A DNA stretch of 64,000 bases from Porpolomopsis calyptriformis (GCA_951640195.1 OX621164.1:2461098-2525097); one strand, 5' to 3'; positions 1 to 12,391 are shown, numbered from the stretch's first letter. Numbers and translations are program-made. The notes: generated by a model not told the origin, from the sequence alone.

Positions 1-1121
1 AGAAGTACAACGCACCAGGATCGTTTTGCTGGCCTAGTTCCGGAAGGATTTAAAGAGTCATCTTCAGAGTCTGATGGAATTCGGCGCTTGCGACTGGCGG
101 TTGGGTCGGATGGAATAAGATCCCTGATCCTTTCTGGGGATGGTGCGGGGAGAATTGGTTCGGGGGAACTTTGAGTGGAACGATCAGGGGACGGGTACGA
201 CGATTGCGCCAGCTTCGAATTCCGAACGGCAATCTCGTTTGAAAAATCCTGGTGATTTGCGTCCATTTCCTGAAGCTCGTCGTGCGACGCCTTCCCCTTC
301 GTCACATCGCGCATTACAATGCTTTTGTCCGCCGCATCCTTCACCACCGCGTCCAGCTTTCTTGCTAGAACACTTTCTCTGAATTTCTCCGAGTACAGAC
401 TCTCCGTAGCAGCTTTGAGAGCCATAAAATCCAATATGATATTTGATTCCAGTGGTCGGCCTGGGTCATCATTTACTAAAGCGCGGTAAGCCGCATCAAC
501 CGTTTCTGATCGACGATTCGAGAAGTGCTTGCGCGAAATGGTTGTCCAGCCCATCCGGCGTCGAACATTCATGAACCAGGCGTTGATATGCTTTAACGGA
601 GTACCCGTGCTGTGCGACATCGCCAACTTGATGTCGTTCGAGGGATATGGGTCGTGCATATTTTTGAGTAGCCATTTGTACGCAGGTGCAACGTATGCAG
701 GACAAGGGTCATGAGTCCAACTGTCAGCTGAAGGACGTCGGTCTCCTGACGTGGGGGTGGATGGAGACTGCACCAGTCCGTCATCCGAGTGAGATGGAGA
801 AGGAAGGAAATTCGAGGGAGAGGTGTCCTTGGCGGACACCCCGGAAAAAATGTCATCGAGCTCATTCATCAACTTGGTAGTGATAACCTCCGATTCGCTG
901 CGGAGATTGAGAAAGTGGTCACTGATTATTTGGATTCGGGAAGCGAGGCCATGCGCGTTAGTTATTGACCTATCATCCAGGTTTTGCAGCTTGATAGCTT
1001 TGTCGATATCATTTACAAGCGTGAGCCACGTATGTTGAAAGGTATCAAGAATGTTTGCATCGCCAGAAAGTGCGGAAATAAAGTCGGATTCGAAGAGACT
1101 AAGCCGTTGAGGTATATTCAT
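1..1121 (-). CDS. HD1: HD1 homeodomain mating-type protein (partial, 3' end outside window)
   Basis: The minus strand is open from an ATG at 1121 to the window edge, at least 373 codons with no intron. Near residue 182 it carries WFMNVRRRMGW, the recognition helix (WFxNxR) in the form typical of HD1 proteins of basidiomycete A mating-type loci; the preceding helices (PYPSNDIKLAMSHSTG) fit the same domain. The N-terminus (about 1-110) is where HD1 proteins discriminate non-self HD2 partners; this role is family knowledge. A basic run RKRR followed by RPAKR near the window edge looks like a bipartite nuclear signal. The gene lies downstream of, and in the same direction as, the MIP gene, as expected for an A locus. 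HD1 acts as a heterodimer with HD2 to switch on dikaryon development. No HD2 is visible in the window. Confidence 0.93.
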   Translation of the reverse strand, partial: MNIPQRLSLFESDFISALSGDANILDTFQHTWLTLVNDIDKAIKLQNLDDRSITNAHGLASRIQIISDHFLNLRSESEVITTKLMNELDDIFSGVSAKDTSPSNFLPSPSHSDDGLVQSPSTPTSGDRRPSADSWTHDPCPAYVAPAYKWLLKNMHDPYPSNDIKLAMSHSTGTPLKHINAWFMNVRRRMGWTTISRKHFSNRRSETVDAAYRALVNDDPGRPLESNIILDFMALKAATESLYSEKFRESVLARKLDAVVKDAADKSIVMRDVTKGKASHDELQEMDANHQDFSNEIAVRNSKLAQSSYPSPDRSTQSSPEPILPAPSPERIRDLIPSDPTASRKRRIPSDSEDDSLNPSGTRPAKRSWCVVL

Positions 1122-1942
1122 GAGGGTTGTGGACGGGGTAATAGAAGGGCAAGTACTACTAATACCGGATTCTGTTTCAAACGCCGCGATGACATCTTTG
1201 GACTCCGCTCAAATCTACTTCTTGCCGACTCATTGTCTGGTCGTACCTCGAAGGCCGAAAGCAGCAGCATCCTCCTTTGGCGGTATATTAGTTGGACAAC
1301 TTCCAGATATTATCATTATGTTCCTTGTTACCATTGCTTGAATCCCTGACTTAATCGACAACTTATACCCATGCATTCAGGTCTACCCCTTTGTTTCCAT
1401 GCTACGATCATCGACGATCCTTTCCACCGCCAAGGAAATCGAGCAATGCTGTACTGGCGGTCCGAAGCAGCCTCCATCACCCGTTCCCACATTCTCTTTC
1501 ATCATAGCTTTCGTTGCCATTTCAGCTTTGTCGCCATGTGACAGAAAAGCATTCTCTTTTGAAAGATTGCTCTAGATAAAGTAGAGATACCTTGGGTTAC
1601 GTAGTTGGGAACTCGTATAGTAAACGATCAAGCCATTGTTCTCCAAATTCAGTGTCGTCAAGTTTAGGCTGACACAAAAGTTAGAAGTTATTGACGGCGG
1701 CATTTCGGCTTCACTGCTGAACGCAGCAAGATAGCACTAATACAGCACAATGCATGGCTCTGTCTCACCAAATATTATGCATTATGAGTTGATGCAGTAT
1801 GAGTTGGTGTACTGTAAAAGATTGTTTTTTTTTAAATCAGATTTCAGCTGTGGCAAGGATTAAGTCCTAAAATATAACCAAAATCCTGCAACCAGTACTA
1901 GTACTTTCAGAACTACAAGTCCGAGTATCGATCTCAGCTTAT
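1122..1942. other. Spacer between HD1 start and MIP stop
   Basis: About 820 bp holding the HD1 promoter and the MIP 3' region. It has AT-rich stretches and a short repeated word (tgagttg, twice near 1785-1815). Open frames here are short and lack splice-linked partners. I see no HD2 gene or RNA gene in it. Confidence 0.6.
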
Positions 1943-4412
1943 TCAATGTCTACCTGCGAGAGATACATCTTCTTCTATTTTCCACCTTCCCACCTCCCGC
2001 ATCGCTTCGGCATCGCCAGCTTCTAATTCCGGCGCAGCAAGGAGCGCGCTTACCATTTTCCAGGGGTCTTTCCCTCCGCCGAACCGCAGGATCTCCCTCT
2101 TGTATTTTTCGCCGGTCTCACGACTCAACGGGTCATGAGAGAAGACGTTGCGCCATACCCTGGATGCAATGGCACGGTCAAAAAGATACGAATAATATGT
2201 AGCACCGTATCCAAATAGATGGCCGAATTGAGTTTGGAATGACGTGTCAGCCACGTATGGGATGAGTCCGACAGTATTGTGCATGCGCGCGAGTGCAGTC
2301 GTGGAGTCGAAAGAAGGGCTTTGAACCTCGGAAGAGTGATAGATCTGGTCTATCAAGGCGAGAATAATCTGGCTGTGAGTATCGATGGCTCTACAAGGAT
2401 CTGTATGGTGGTTGCCTGTCTGTCGAACGGCAGATGTTCCGTCGACATCGAACAAGGAGAGAAGGATAGGCGACTTTAGGAAATGTTCCATCAAGACGGA
2501 GGGTAATTCCACAAAATCTGTTGCGCAACGAGTTCCTGAAACATTCTGGTATTCTGTGCGACCCAACATCGCTACAGGTCTCATTGGTCAGAGGGTAACT
2601 CAAACGCAAGAAGAATTGCGGAAATTTACAGTGCATAGCATGTCCCATCTCATGGAATAACGTCAGGACCTCGTGCCACTCGAGAATGGTGGGACCTCCT
2701 CTCAAGGTTGGCTTCGCGAATTCGCACAGCAAGACAACCAGAGGAAGCTGGAAAATACCATCCTCACCCCGAATCCTGTGTCGTTTCACAGACTCAAACT
2801 CCCTGTGCTCGTTAATTTGGGATTCTGCTCCAGCGGCTATGCCATCGCCAAGTTCGTCGTCCTCGTCGGTCCTTCTTGAACAGCGGACGGTGTAGTGAGC
2901 GGCTCCGCTCGCCTTTCCCTTCCGGACGTATAAATCTACATATATCCATCCCAGCAGGCCCGTTTCTTCGTCTACTACCTCCAACTTGTGGACATCTGTA
3001 TGCCAGACTTCCCCTGGCGCGACTTCCGCGGGGCGTAAGGAAACCCCATAGAGATGACGAAATAATCGCGAGAGACCCATAAATACTGTACCGAGAGTCA
3101 AAGGAGGTAGAGGTAGTGGCGGAGCAGGGGGGTCAGGGGGACAATAAAAATCTCTATCCCAAGCTTGGATGATGGGCAGATGAGGGGTATTAAGGTGTGC
3201 CTGTTTACGCAGGCTGAGTGTATACAGTGCACTCCGCGCGTATCGTCGTGTATGGGCCATCAATGCATCTAAAAAATGTTTCACGTTCACTGTCGAGGGT
3301 GTTAATGATCAAATGTACATGGGACAATTTTTCTCTATGCTAACCGGGGGATTTGGCCATTTTATCGGCAAGTGTCATATCGGCAAAACTGTCTCTGCCA
3401 ACCAAACACGCAAGTTCAGCCCGCGCTTTGAGAAGTCTCTCAAGGACTTGGATTTGTTCCTGGGTACTCGAATAGGCCGCTATGTACACCCGTCGCCGAG
3501 GTTCTTCATTAGGGGCGGAGCGCATAATCATTTGGGCCTGTAGAGAGCCGGGGTAGACAAGGAGATCACGCTGTGTGCATCGAGCTTGAAGCTGTAATCT
3601 GACGCCCATTCCTTGATCATTGATTCCTTGTAACTCGGAAGGTTTGATGGGAGTGGGTGGTCTCGCCCTAGTGGCCTCCTTCAAAAACCGTCGGCCGAGA
3701 ACGAGGATCTCTGAAGAGAGCGAGACAAATCGGGAACGCTCCAATGGGGGGAGGTGTATTGCAGATTTTTCAAAGTCATGCCAAAATATGAGGGCGGTTT
3801 GGTAGGCTTCCGGTCCCAGGGTTTCAACGATGGTCGGATCAGAAAGCACAGTTTTCAGAATCTGCAGACACGAAACAATGAATTGTATTGAAAACTGATG
3901 AAGTGCCATCTACATACGTCGTAAAGGTCGACATGGGTGTTCAAGACATTCATAGATTCGCACAACATCTCGTATGCATCGTTGGCGGCTTCCACCCAAG
4001 CACGCTCGGGATGGGCATTTCGGACCAGCTCGGTTAGATCAATAACGCCGCAGAGCATGTCACTAAGCCTGTCCAGGTTCTTTATCACCTTGAGGAGTTC
4101 GTCGCGAGACTCCCGGGCCCGGAGAATGCGCTTGGTGAGCAGGTGAGCACGAACGAGAGTGGCATTGGCGAGGGATATCAAAGCCTGAGGTTGATTGACG
4201 GAGCGGTGTCCGAATAGGCCCGTCGGAGACAAGGGTGATGATCTCGCGCCAGGTGCTGGTTGGTCGAAGAGCGAGAGAAGAATCCTGTCGTCGACTGAGG
4301 CAGGCAAGGTGGAGACGGTTGAAAGGAGGCGGGGGGGTAGGGCTGATTGCTTTTTGTGCCAAAGGCGTCGGGTGGGACCTGAAAGAGCATACCTTGCGGT
4401 CCTGGCAAGCAT
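1943..4412 (-). CDS. MIP: Mitochondrial intermediate peptidase
   Basis: Zinc metallopeptidase of family M3 that removes an octapeptide from imported mitochondrial matrix precursors. Four exons: 3918-4412, 3345-3861, 2630-3289, 1943-2571, giving 766 residues, normal for the family. The start [10 protein letters not shown] has an arginine-rich, acid-free N-terminus consistent with a matrix targeting signal. The active-site motif HEMGH (in [12 protein letters not shown]) is intact at the end of exon 3, and the next exon continues with the conserved [20 protein letters not shown]. The C-terminal [17 protein letters not shown] also fits. MIP is the standard flank of the agaricomycete A mating-type locus, agreeing with the adjacent HD1 gene. 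Confidence 0.97.
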
Positions 4413-4597
4413 AAATCAAAATCAGTTTGACGTGCAAACCGTTCGACGCGTTGACATTGAGTTTGCGAGCATTTACGTAATACATCATGTCAATGCAATG
4501 CTTAAAGTCAATTATGGTCACGAATGAGGGTTACAAAGGTATATGTCGAGTGAAAGCAAAATAAAATCTAAATGGCTGATAGAGTCGATGCATAATG

Positions 4598-6662
4598 CTA
4601 CACGGAGTCCAAACTCGGGGCTGGTGAAAGGCTGTTTCTTCCGTTGTCGATGCCGTTTTGGTGATCACTATGGGCATCAGCGTGATCGGATCCCATAGCT
4701 CGGTGACTCCCCCCATTTGGCCCGGTGCCGATGGCTAAGTCCCCGTTGGAAGGAAGCGCTCCGGGTGCTGGTTCCACCGCATAGAACCAGAATTTGCTCT
4801 TCTTTCTTCCTGCTACCTGTTCCATGGCAACTTCAGATGGTTTGACCGCTGCCGCACCACGAACTTTGATTTTCGATCCACTTGTCTCCCCACCAGAGCC
4901 TCCAACAGCGCCTGCTGATGGCGCGCCTGTTGACGTGGCACTGACCGAGCTTTCTTCTGTCCGTGCGCGTTTCGGAGGCGGATCAAGTTGAGTTTCAGGG
5001 GGAGCGCCAAGTCTTGATGACCGTCTCTCCCCCCGCCATTGGCTCCAGACATCTGGTGCTTCCCGTTTGCCATTCGCATTTAGGACTGCGCTGCGAGCTG
5101 ACCTCCTTTGGGGGACTGCAGGCCAACGACGCCGCCTTAAACCAGCCCGATGCCCGGACCGGAAATTAAGGTAATCATCTTCCTCGATTTGATCATCATA
5201 GTCATCATCCTCTTGATAATGGTACTCGTCCCCATCGTCCTAGGTCCCGTCAGCAGGAACGTCACCCATTTGAGGGGGTCACTTGCCTCACTGTCCGCGA
5301 CATGGTTATACACATAATCAGGTTTCTGGGTTTGGCGTCGTGTCCGAGTTTCTCGGATTTCAGCTTGAGCTAGCAAAGCATTTCGCGCCTCGATCTTTTT
5401 CCGGACCTTGTGTACTCGCTAAGAAAAATGGGGTGAGTAAATTGAGTCATGGAAATGAAACGGACATTCTAACTACTCCTATCCAAGAAAGGACTTACTG
5501 CTAGCTCCGCGTCAATGGCGTCTATGCGGCTCTCCAATGCGGTGATTAAGCTTAGGTGACATTGTCCCAGTCGGGTCTTGCGCTCACGGTCGGAGGGGGC
5601 GGAAGCCTTGAGATGGTCGATTGTAGTTATGTATTCCTCTCGGGTGGAAGCAAGCGCATGAAAAGTAGCAGTCGTCTTCCATGGGTTTGTGGACACATAG
5701 ATCCGCGGAGAATCTGAGATAAGGGAAAGTCAGCAGCCGAAGAAATGAGGTTTTAGCCGGGCAGTGCAGCCTGAGAACTCAAAAGACCAGTGATAATGTT
5801 CTGGGCAAATACACGCAAATACCGGCCGTGATTTATCAGTGGGAAAGAATTAATCTGCACGGACCATCTACAATCCAGAAACGCTTTCGTTGACTGTCTT
5901 GGCCCAGCGGGATAAGCTGCAGTTTGTCTTGACTTTTTGGGTCTTCAGAATCTGGAGGGGCCGTTGAGGCGTCCTTTTTCTTGTGTTTATTTTGTGTGAC
6001 ACCCCATGCACGATCGATTGCGGTCTTGATATCGAGATTGTGGCAAAGCTGCAATTCCACCAGTTGACGCAGAATCTTGAGCTAATTGAGACGAGGGGTG
6101 AGTGTTAGAAGGGGGGGAGGGGTTGCCACCGTACCTTCAAGTCCCAGGATGCGGCAAAAAAACCTCCTTTCATGTTTTCGAATGGATCCAAGTTCATTTT
6201 TGAATCATCATTCCAGAAAATTGTCCGCTCTGATGACTTGAAGTATTCTGAGAGCACACTTGCGAGGGTGGTGGAGATCTGATCCGGGCTAAAGTCCGCA
6301 AGACGGGTGGCAAGGGTTCGTAACATCACGGAAACATGTCTGGACATGCACTCACCTCAAGTTACGCGTCTGCGGTCGGAGGTTCAAGATAAAGTGGGCA
6401 AGGATGCGTGTCAAGATTGGGTTGGGTTCACAAGAAAGCAGGGCATTCTCGAGGCTAGCGACAGGTCAGCATCAAAGGGGAGCAGATACGGCGGGGGGGC
6501 TTACTCCATCGGTGACTCCAACCCCTCTATCTTTCCTCGCAAATCGGTGAACCTGCATATGAAAGCGTAAATAAACATCGCTTCCCAACGGTCTGAGGGG
6601 TGTTTGGCCGAAGATGGGGGACAAATGTGGCCTATTTTCTTCGCCCCAGATGTGGTGGCCAT
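4598..6662 (-). CDS. WHIM/DDT-like chromatin-associated protein
   Basis: Seven exons (6505-6662, 6356-6454, 6135-6288, 5865-6081, 5499-5713, 5287-5418, 4598-5239) give 538 residues in one frame. The N-terminal half has WEAMFIYAFICRFTDLRG and LENALLSCEPNPILTRIL, helical segments like the DDT/WHIM region of ISWI-partner proteins. Around residue 200 is IPLGQDSQRKRFWIVDDSPR, like a WHIM2/WSD motif in which a conserved Arg-x-x-x-W stretch is proposed to contact the remodeler. The C-terminus is acidic then basic and low-complexity (WSQWRGERRSSRLG; PPKRARTEES). Likely nuclear; the remodeler partner cannot be told. Intron 5240-5286 appears to be GC-AG. The start at 6662 lies 129 bp beyond the FAM32A stop. 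Confidence 0.68.
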
Positions 6663-6791
6663 TAATGATGCCACAAGTCAGTCGCGACTGGTTTAAGGGA
6701 GACGAGCGACAATTTGGGTTCCGACAGTGGAGACACTTATTTTATCAAGTGGACAAATACAGGAAATACATAAAACTGCTAAACCGCGCTT

Positions 6792-7330
6792 TCATCCAGG
6801 TCCAACCTGTAAAAAGGACGTGAGTTTGCGGTCGATGAAGCACAGTTGTCGGTACGTACCTTGGGGATGTCGTGGTGCTCGCTGAGGGCCTCCAGTTTGG
6901 CGTTAAACTCGCTCACACGGTCTTTATGTGTTTTGTGGGCCAATTTGGCCACCCTCTCAGCAAGCTGGTTCGGAGTGAGGTATGATTCACGCAACAGAAG
7001 TATGAACTCACCCTCCGTTTCTGTATCTCTTCGAATCGCTTCTCTGCCTCAGTCTTTCGCTCGCTACTGCTGTCTGCACCGGGAGAGTTCCGGTTGCTTG
7101 TAGACGGCGAGCCCGACTTGGGTTGGTTTTCCTCGCCCAAAAGTGATTTCCTGACTCGCTCGCGTTCGTCAGTGCCAAACTTTGATTTCAGTTTCTTTTT
7201 CTTTCTGGTTCACGGATCAATTCACAGAAAGCGGAAGTAACTCAAACACTCACTTCTTGACAATACCCCCCTCCGCCACCCCACCCTTCAGCTTGAGTGA
7301 GCCCCCCGGACGAACGTCGTAGTCAGACAT
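6792..7330 (-). CDS. FAM32A homologue (DUF1754)
   Basis: Four exons (7254-7330, 7012-7204, 6964-6860, 6792-6806) give 129 residues. The N-terminus GGSLKLKGG is followed by a lysine run (KKKKKLKSKFG) across the first splice, and the C-terminus reads KTHKDRVSEFNAKLEAL then SEHHDIPKVGPG. These are the two conserved ends of FAM32A, a small nuclear protein known in human spliceosomes as a late-acting factor whose C-terminal tail reaches the active site. The last exon is only 15 nt (GTT GGA CCT GGA stop) and encodes the very C-terminal tail. Homology is clear; splicing function is inferred from the animal protein. Confidence 0.88.
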
Positions 7331-7415
7331 GAAGGCTGTCACACCATATCCTCATGTCACAACGTTACCTGTCATGGCCAGTCTCTTGAATTGACCAGTC
7401 TTGCGGGCACCTCTC

Positions 7416-8746
7416 ATGGCCACGCTCTCGTTTCCTGCCTTTATCTCCTCGATTCCGATAGTTACACGTGCGTTTACAGCAGCAACCCTCACATCCACAA
7501 TCCTCTATGCATGGCTCCGATGGCTTCGCGGTTTAGACTACAACCCATATCTAGCACTCATCCCTGGGTCCAGTGTGTTTTTCCCATGGACTTTCTTCAC
7601 ATCAGGCTTGGTGGAAACAGGCGTATTTGAGGTCGATACTCCCTGCCATTCCTCACACTCTCCCGCTGAACTTGCCGCAGTTTATAGTTACGATGATCTC
7701 TATACCTCCGTCGCTTCGCTACTTCGAGCGACTGTGGGGCACTGCAGAGACCATCAAGTTCATCTTGATTTGCATTATTATTCCAAACCTCATCGCCGTT
7801 ATGTTCAATTGGCTCGAGTTTGCGATCACTCGCAACGCAGACCTTTTTCTGTTCGTTTTCGTCCCAACATTCCCATTCTCGTTCCTGACGCATCGTTTTG
7901 TAAGGTACGGGATGCAATACCATGGTCAGATGGCATTGCAAATATCGGTCCTCGTGGCCTTCACCCAACTTATCCCTGAGCACCAAGTTCAAGTTCTAGG
8001 TGTCTTAAAAGCGCGAGTCAAGGTAAGGTCTAGCTCTATGATCCCTGACCTAAACCGATCAGTCTTCAGAGACTACCAATGATCTATCTCACACTTTCAA
8101 CAATAATGACGCTCATTGGATTCCAATGTCCTTTCATTGTCATTCAATTTGGCTGGTTGGTATCTTGGGTATACTTGCGCTTTTACAAAAAGAATACAGG
8201 TGATATTGTGGGAGGAGAGTTTTACGGTGACCGAAGTGAGACATTTGCGTTTGTGAATTGGTTCCCTCCAGCTGCCCAGTAAGCGTTTATACCATCTCAG
8301 TGGTCAACCTCTGTTCACTCATTCACCCAGCCATCCGATCTCTCTTCTCTCCAATTCTACGCATTCACTGGCTATGCGATTTCACATTATCCCTTCTTCC
8401 AACCCAGACATGGAATCCGGTGCCTACAATCAAGCCCCTGGCAGTGCCCGAGCAGAGGCTGAAAGAAGACGGTATGCAACGTTGAATTCTTCATGATCAA
8501 CTGCTGAACACCTTTTGCAGTGCAATAGCCTTGAAGGCCCTCGACAACCGATTGGCCAACTCTTCACCGCTGTCTTCCCATTCAAATCTTGCCACACAAC
8601 CGCCGCCCCCTCGGCCACCACCTCCGGCGGCATCTCCGCGGGCGGATGGCCCTGCCATGCCATCTGCCCCCAATGTATCCACGCGTGCTAACGAACGCAA
8701 AAAGAGTATGGGGGAGCCAGATGCTGAGGACTCGAATAATCGATAG
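7416..8746 (+). CDS. TMEM115-like Golgi rhomboid-fold membrane protein
   Basis: Five exons (7416-7631, 7681-8022, 8070-8278, 8331-8471, 8521-8746) give 377 residues; the first donor could equally be at 7623, in the same frame. PWTFFTSGLVE and RYFERLWGTAETIKF are hallmarks of TMEM115/DUF1751, a rhomboid-like family lacking protease residues. Several membrane helices occupy residues about 10-200, then the conserved GDIVGGEFYGDRSETFAFV and a disordered proline-rich tail (PPPPRPPPPAA). Human TMEM115 sits in the Golgi, aids retrograde Golgi-to-ER traffic and binds the COG complex. The next gene, 97 bp downstream on the same strand, is COG1. Confident for family; function inferred. Confidence 0.9.
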
Positions 8747-8843
8747 AATCTTCGCTACTGTATATTTTCGAAAATCTCTTTTGTCAAGTCAATATTTGGC
8801 GCATTCCATTTATGTAGGCCATAGTCCGACCCAAACACCACAC

Positions 8844-11800
8844 ATGTCTCGACGGCCGTCCACTCTGTCAATCACTTCTCAGTCCGTAGGAAATGGTGAC
8901 ATATCGCAGTCGTTCATTCGTCCGCGTGCTTCATTATCAAGGACCGATGAAAAGCATGTACGACATGATTCAAAAACCGGGTTACAGCTCCCAGCTGACA
9001 CGTCGAGTTTGGACCCGGATGAACCCTTCACGAAACACACAATAGCAGAAGTGAAGCTGGTGCAACGCCGACTGAGGTGGGTTTATCCCGTAAGACATGC
9101 TCACCAGATCTCAGCAGCTCAAATGCAGGGCCGACGCCGACGCGAAACAGAAGGAGCTCAGGCTCATGGTTGGGTGCGTAATTATACTCCTTGTGCCAAC
9201 AACATCTTTATATCCTGCCACGAAAGCACAGAGAAAGATATCGCGATCTTCTTCAAGCTTCGAGCTCTATCATATCGATGGCACAATCCTCGAACCGCGT
9301 GACGGAGGCTCTGGAGGAAGCGAAGGATATTATTACTGCACAAGAAAAACCTCCACTCCCTAATCATGTTTCAACGTCGGAGGAAAACGGTAAGGCGCAT
9401 GCCCTTTTACCCGACATCCTCGGAGTGACGCATCTCAACAGATGGTGATTTACGTACATTGCATTTGTTTTCCGTGCACATGAAGCTGCTGTTAGATGCC
9501 CCCGAGCATCTCTGGCGGCTCATTGAAAAACGAAAATATTTTTCAGCGGCTTGGCTATATTTGTTAGCACGCGTAGTTCACCATGCACTCGTACGCGACG
9601 ATGAACAAGACGAAGAGGCTACCTGGTGCAGCCAAGGATTGGATGTTCTCGTACGCTCCGAGCGCTGCCTTTCCTTGCTGCCATCTGATTTCTTTTTGTA
9701 GGAACAATTCCCTCTTGTGCAACGACAGTGGGATGCGGTCTCACAATTTCGTGCGCAGGTAATTCATAAAGCAACCATGTCACTTCGAGAATTTGAGCTA
9801 TCTGCTGAGGTATGATCTACATTTTTCAACCTCTTACGCTTTAACGACGCAAAGTAGGATGCTTCTGCTTCCCTTCTTGCCCTTTACTTCCTCGACTCCC
9901 GACCACTCAGTGAGACTTTGTCGGTCTTCCTCTCACAACGAGTAAAAACTCTCCACATCAAACTGGCGTGGGCGTCAGAATCGTCGACTTCCAGCCCCGA
10001 TCAGCTTACTTCCGATCCGAAGATAAATAATGGGCACCTTCCAGACGATGCAGGACTCGCTGACAACAAGCACTCGGGATTTCGCAGGGCACCTGTTCAA
10101 GAGGTCAAGCAGGCTTTGTTGGCTGCTCTTGACGTCGTTTCTCGAACTCTGAAAATCTCTCGAGATGTGTTCCAACTAGATCCCCTCACTCGCTCTTCGA
10201 TGATAACCGGTGCTTTAGAATACATTCAATCCGACTCCCCCAATCCCACTGCTTCTGGGTCTCTTCATCCTGAACTACAACTCACCACCCAAAAGGTTCT
10301 CGCGACCCTCCCTTCGTCTTCGCATTTTCTTCTTCTGCCACCGAATCTGAGGTTTTATAAACCTTACGTTGACCTTACTTCCTCCTCATCTTTCGTTCCT
10401 CAAACCCAACTTAGTGAAAAACTCGGCGCGTGGTTCCGCGAGTCTATCAAAAACCTGCATACCGCGGCGGAGCGGTGGATATCCAACCTTCGTAGCGTAA
10501 CCGAAGTATGGAATGTCAGATCTTCAATTTTGAAGTGGATCAAGACGGCATCGGGTTTCGAGGAGCAGGAAGCTCTTCTTATAAAGTCCATTTTTGACGA
10601 CTTGTGCCGAGAGCGACTTGTTGGGATCTGGAGATCAGCATTAGCAGACGCAGGAAAGGCCTTTTCTACGAGGTTGGGAACGACCATCTCGGCTATAGCC
10701 AGCTCCGAAGATGTCCGGCTCGTAGGTGAGCTGGGAGTCTTACATTAACCGAAGTGACAATAACGTCGTAATTCAGACACTTCTCCTGTTGAATATCTTT
10801 TCCAAGTTCCACCTTTGCCCTCTCTTTCCCTGACAGGTCCCGTATCACTGTTTGTCGACTCGTCATTTCAGAAGTATAAGTCTACGCTACGACGGCAACT
10901 GATCGGTAGGACTTTGCTCCTGGACCAGGTATTGAGCACCCTCGAGAACTGTGCTCGTTCTCTTCAGCAAGACCTCTCCCGGGTGTACTCTGAAGAAGGG
11001 GGCGATACTGGGTAGACTTATGTTTTTTATGTTGCCATTCTTCTTCTGACCTGAATGATTTTAGGGTCTTAAGTGAACAATTCACTGAAGCGTACAGGCC
11101 TGATGCCGAAGCTCTTTGCTTGGGTGTTCTTCGTACCCTCAGCTCCAATGCTACAAGCCTCATGGACGACCCCAGTGAGTCTCCCACGTTCAGGAAACTG
11201 AATGACATTAAAACGACGTAGGAGGTTCCATAAATGGCCTAGTTTTTCTTGGAGGGGTTGGCGGTAGGCTATCTTTATCCTCGTCCTTCGTGGGAAATAT
11301 TAATTGTGGGGAAATGATGGCAAATCGTATGTCTCCAGGATTGTTCTCAGATAATCATTACCCAGCTTACTGTTCGATAAGGTTTTCGAAATGATACTCA
11401 CACCCTCCATAATCAGATCATTGACTGTTGGCAACAACGCACTGTAACGAAGACTGTTCGGGAGTATTGGGACGGCTTCCATCCTCCCTCTCAAACATTC
11501 ACGTCTTGTGAGTGCTCCGATATGCAACTATTACCCTCACTTATATATGTGGCAGTATCCGTGGCATCGATGGAACCTCTGGCATCTACATTTTCCTCAT
11601 TCCCACGGACAGAACCTTCATCACATCTATTACATGCATTCCTGTCATTGTCCAATGCCATCCAACAATTGGGGATCCATCAAGACCCATTGCGACGAGC
11701 AGAGATCGCTAAGCAAACTCTCAGTTGCTTCGTTACCCATCTGGTGGATGATAAACGTTGGGAGATTAGCGGGATCCAAGCATTGTCAGATCTAGCACTG

Positions 11801-12195
11801 CTAGAAAAATTGGCTAGCTTTTGGGGTGTAAAGCTGGACAACGTCTGCGATCTGTTAGCAGGAAAGGCAAGTCAAGTCCAAGGAACGGTATGTTCCATTT
11901 CATAATTGCACATCGCGTTCTGATCATTCTCTGATTGCATCAGATTCAATCTGTGACGTCCATCTCTCACGAAGAATATGTCGAAAAAGCGAATGAATAC
12001 CTTTCCAGGACTCAAACGCTTCTTGCAACACTGCTTCCGTCACCATCAACTCTCCAAAGCACATCGATTGAGACAAGCGACAAATCTTCTGCGCTTCTCT
12101 CTTATGGTCTACCTGACCTCGAGCAGACTTTCCAATCCGCGGTGCGAGTGGCAAAGCCAACCTCGCGGTTTGGGCTTTTGCTGGTGGGGGGATGA
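8844..12195 (+). CDS. COG1: Conserved oligomeric Golgi complex subunit 1
   Basis: Tethering subunit of the COG complex for intra-Golgi retrograde vesicles. Exons: 8844-9076, 9129-9173, 9232-9389, 9442-9650, 9702-9809, 9858-10725, 10778-11012, 11065-11174, 11225-11326, 11382-11887, 11944-12195, about 941 residues. A further in-frame 48-nt intron at 11508-11555 (strong GTGAGT donor) is likely. The N-terminal VGERYRDLLQASSSIISMA with the EALEEAKDII helix is the Vps51-like start of COG1, followed by HMKLLLDAPEHLWRLIEKR. The C-terminus ends SRFGLLLVGG, as in fungal COG1. The COG1 start, 97 bp after a TMEM115-like gene, suggests a shared Golgi neighbourhood. Acceptors at 11222 and 11225 cannot be separated. 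Confidence 0.9.
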
Positions 12196-12391
12196 CGGGG
12201 GATTGGCCTCACATTATCAAGGTTCAGTCACGCGTTTTCGGTTAAAAGAAAATTCCTTAAAACGGATCTGGCCATGTTTTGTGGATCTCTCCGCCTTAAG
12301 TAGCCATCGCCTTTGTCCAACTCACTTTGATGATCCCTACCACTCCCTAGATTTTCTGTATTCTTAACCCCCACCGTTAATTCATGTTTTA

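Noticed and set aside
984..1349. Plus-strand frame of 121 codons over the HD1 5' region
   Set aside because: It overlaps the HD1 coding strand in antisense and shows no domain; HD1 evidence is far stronger.
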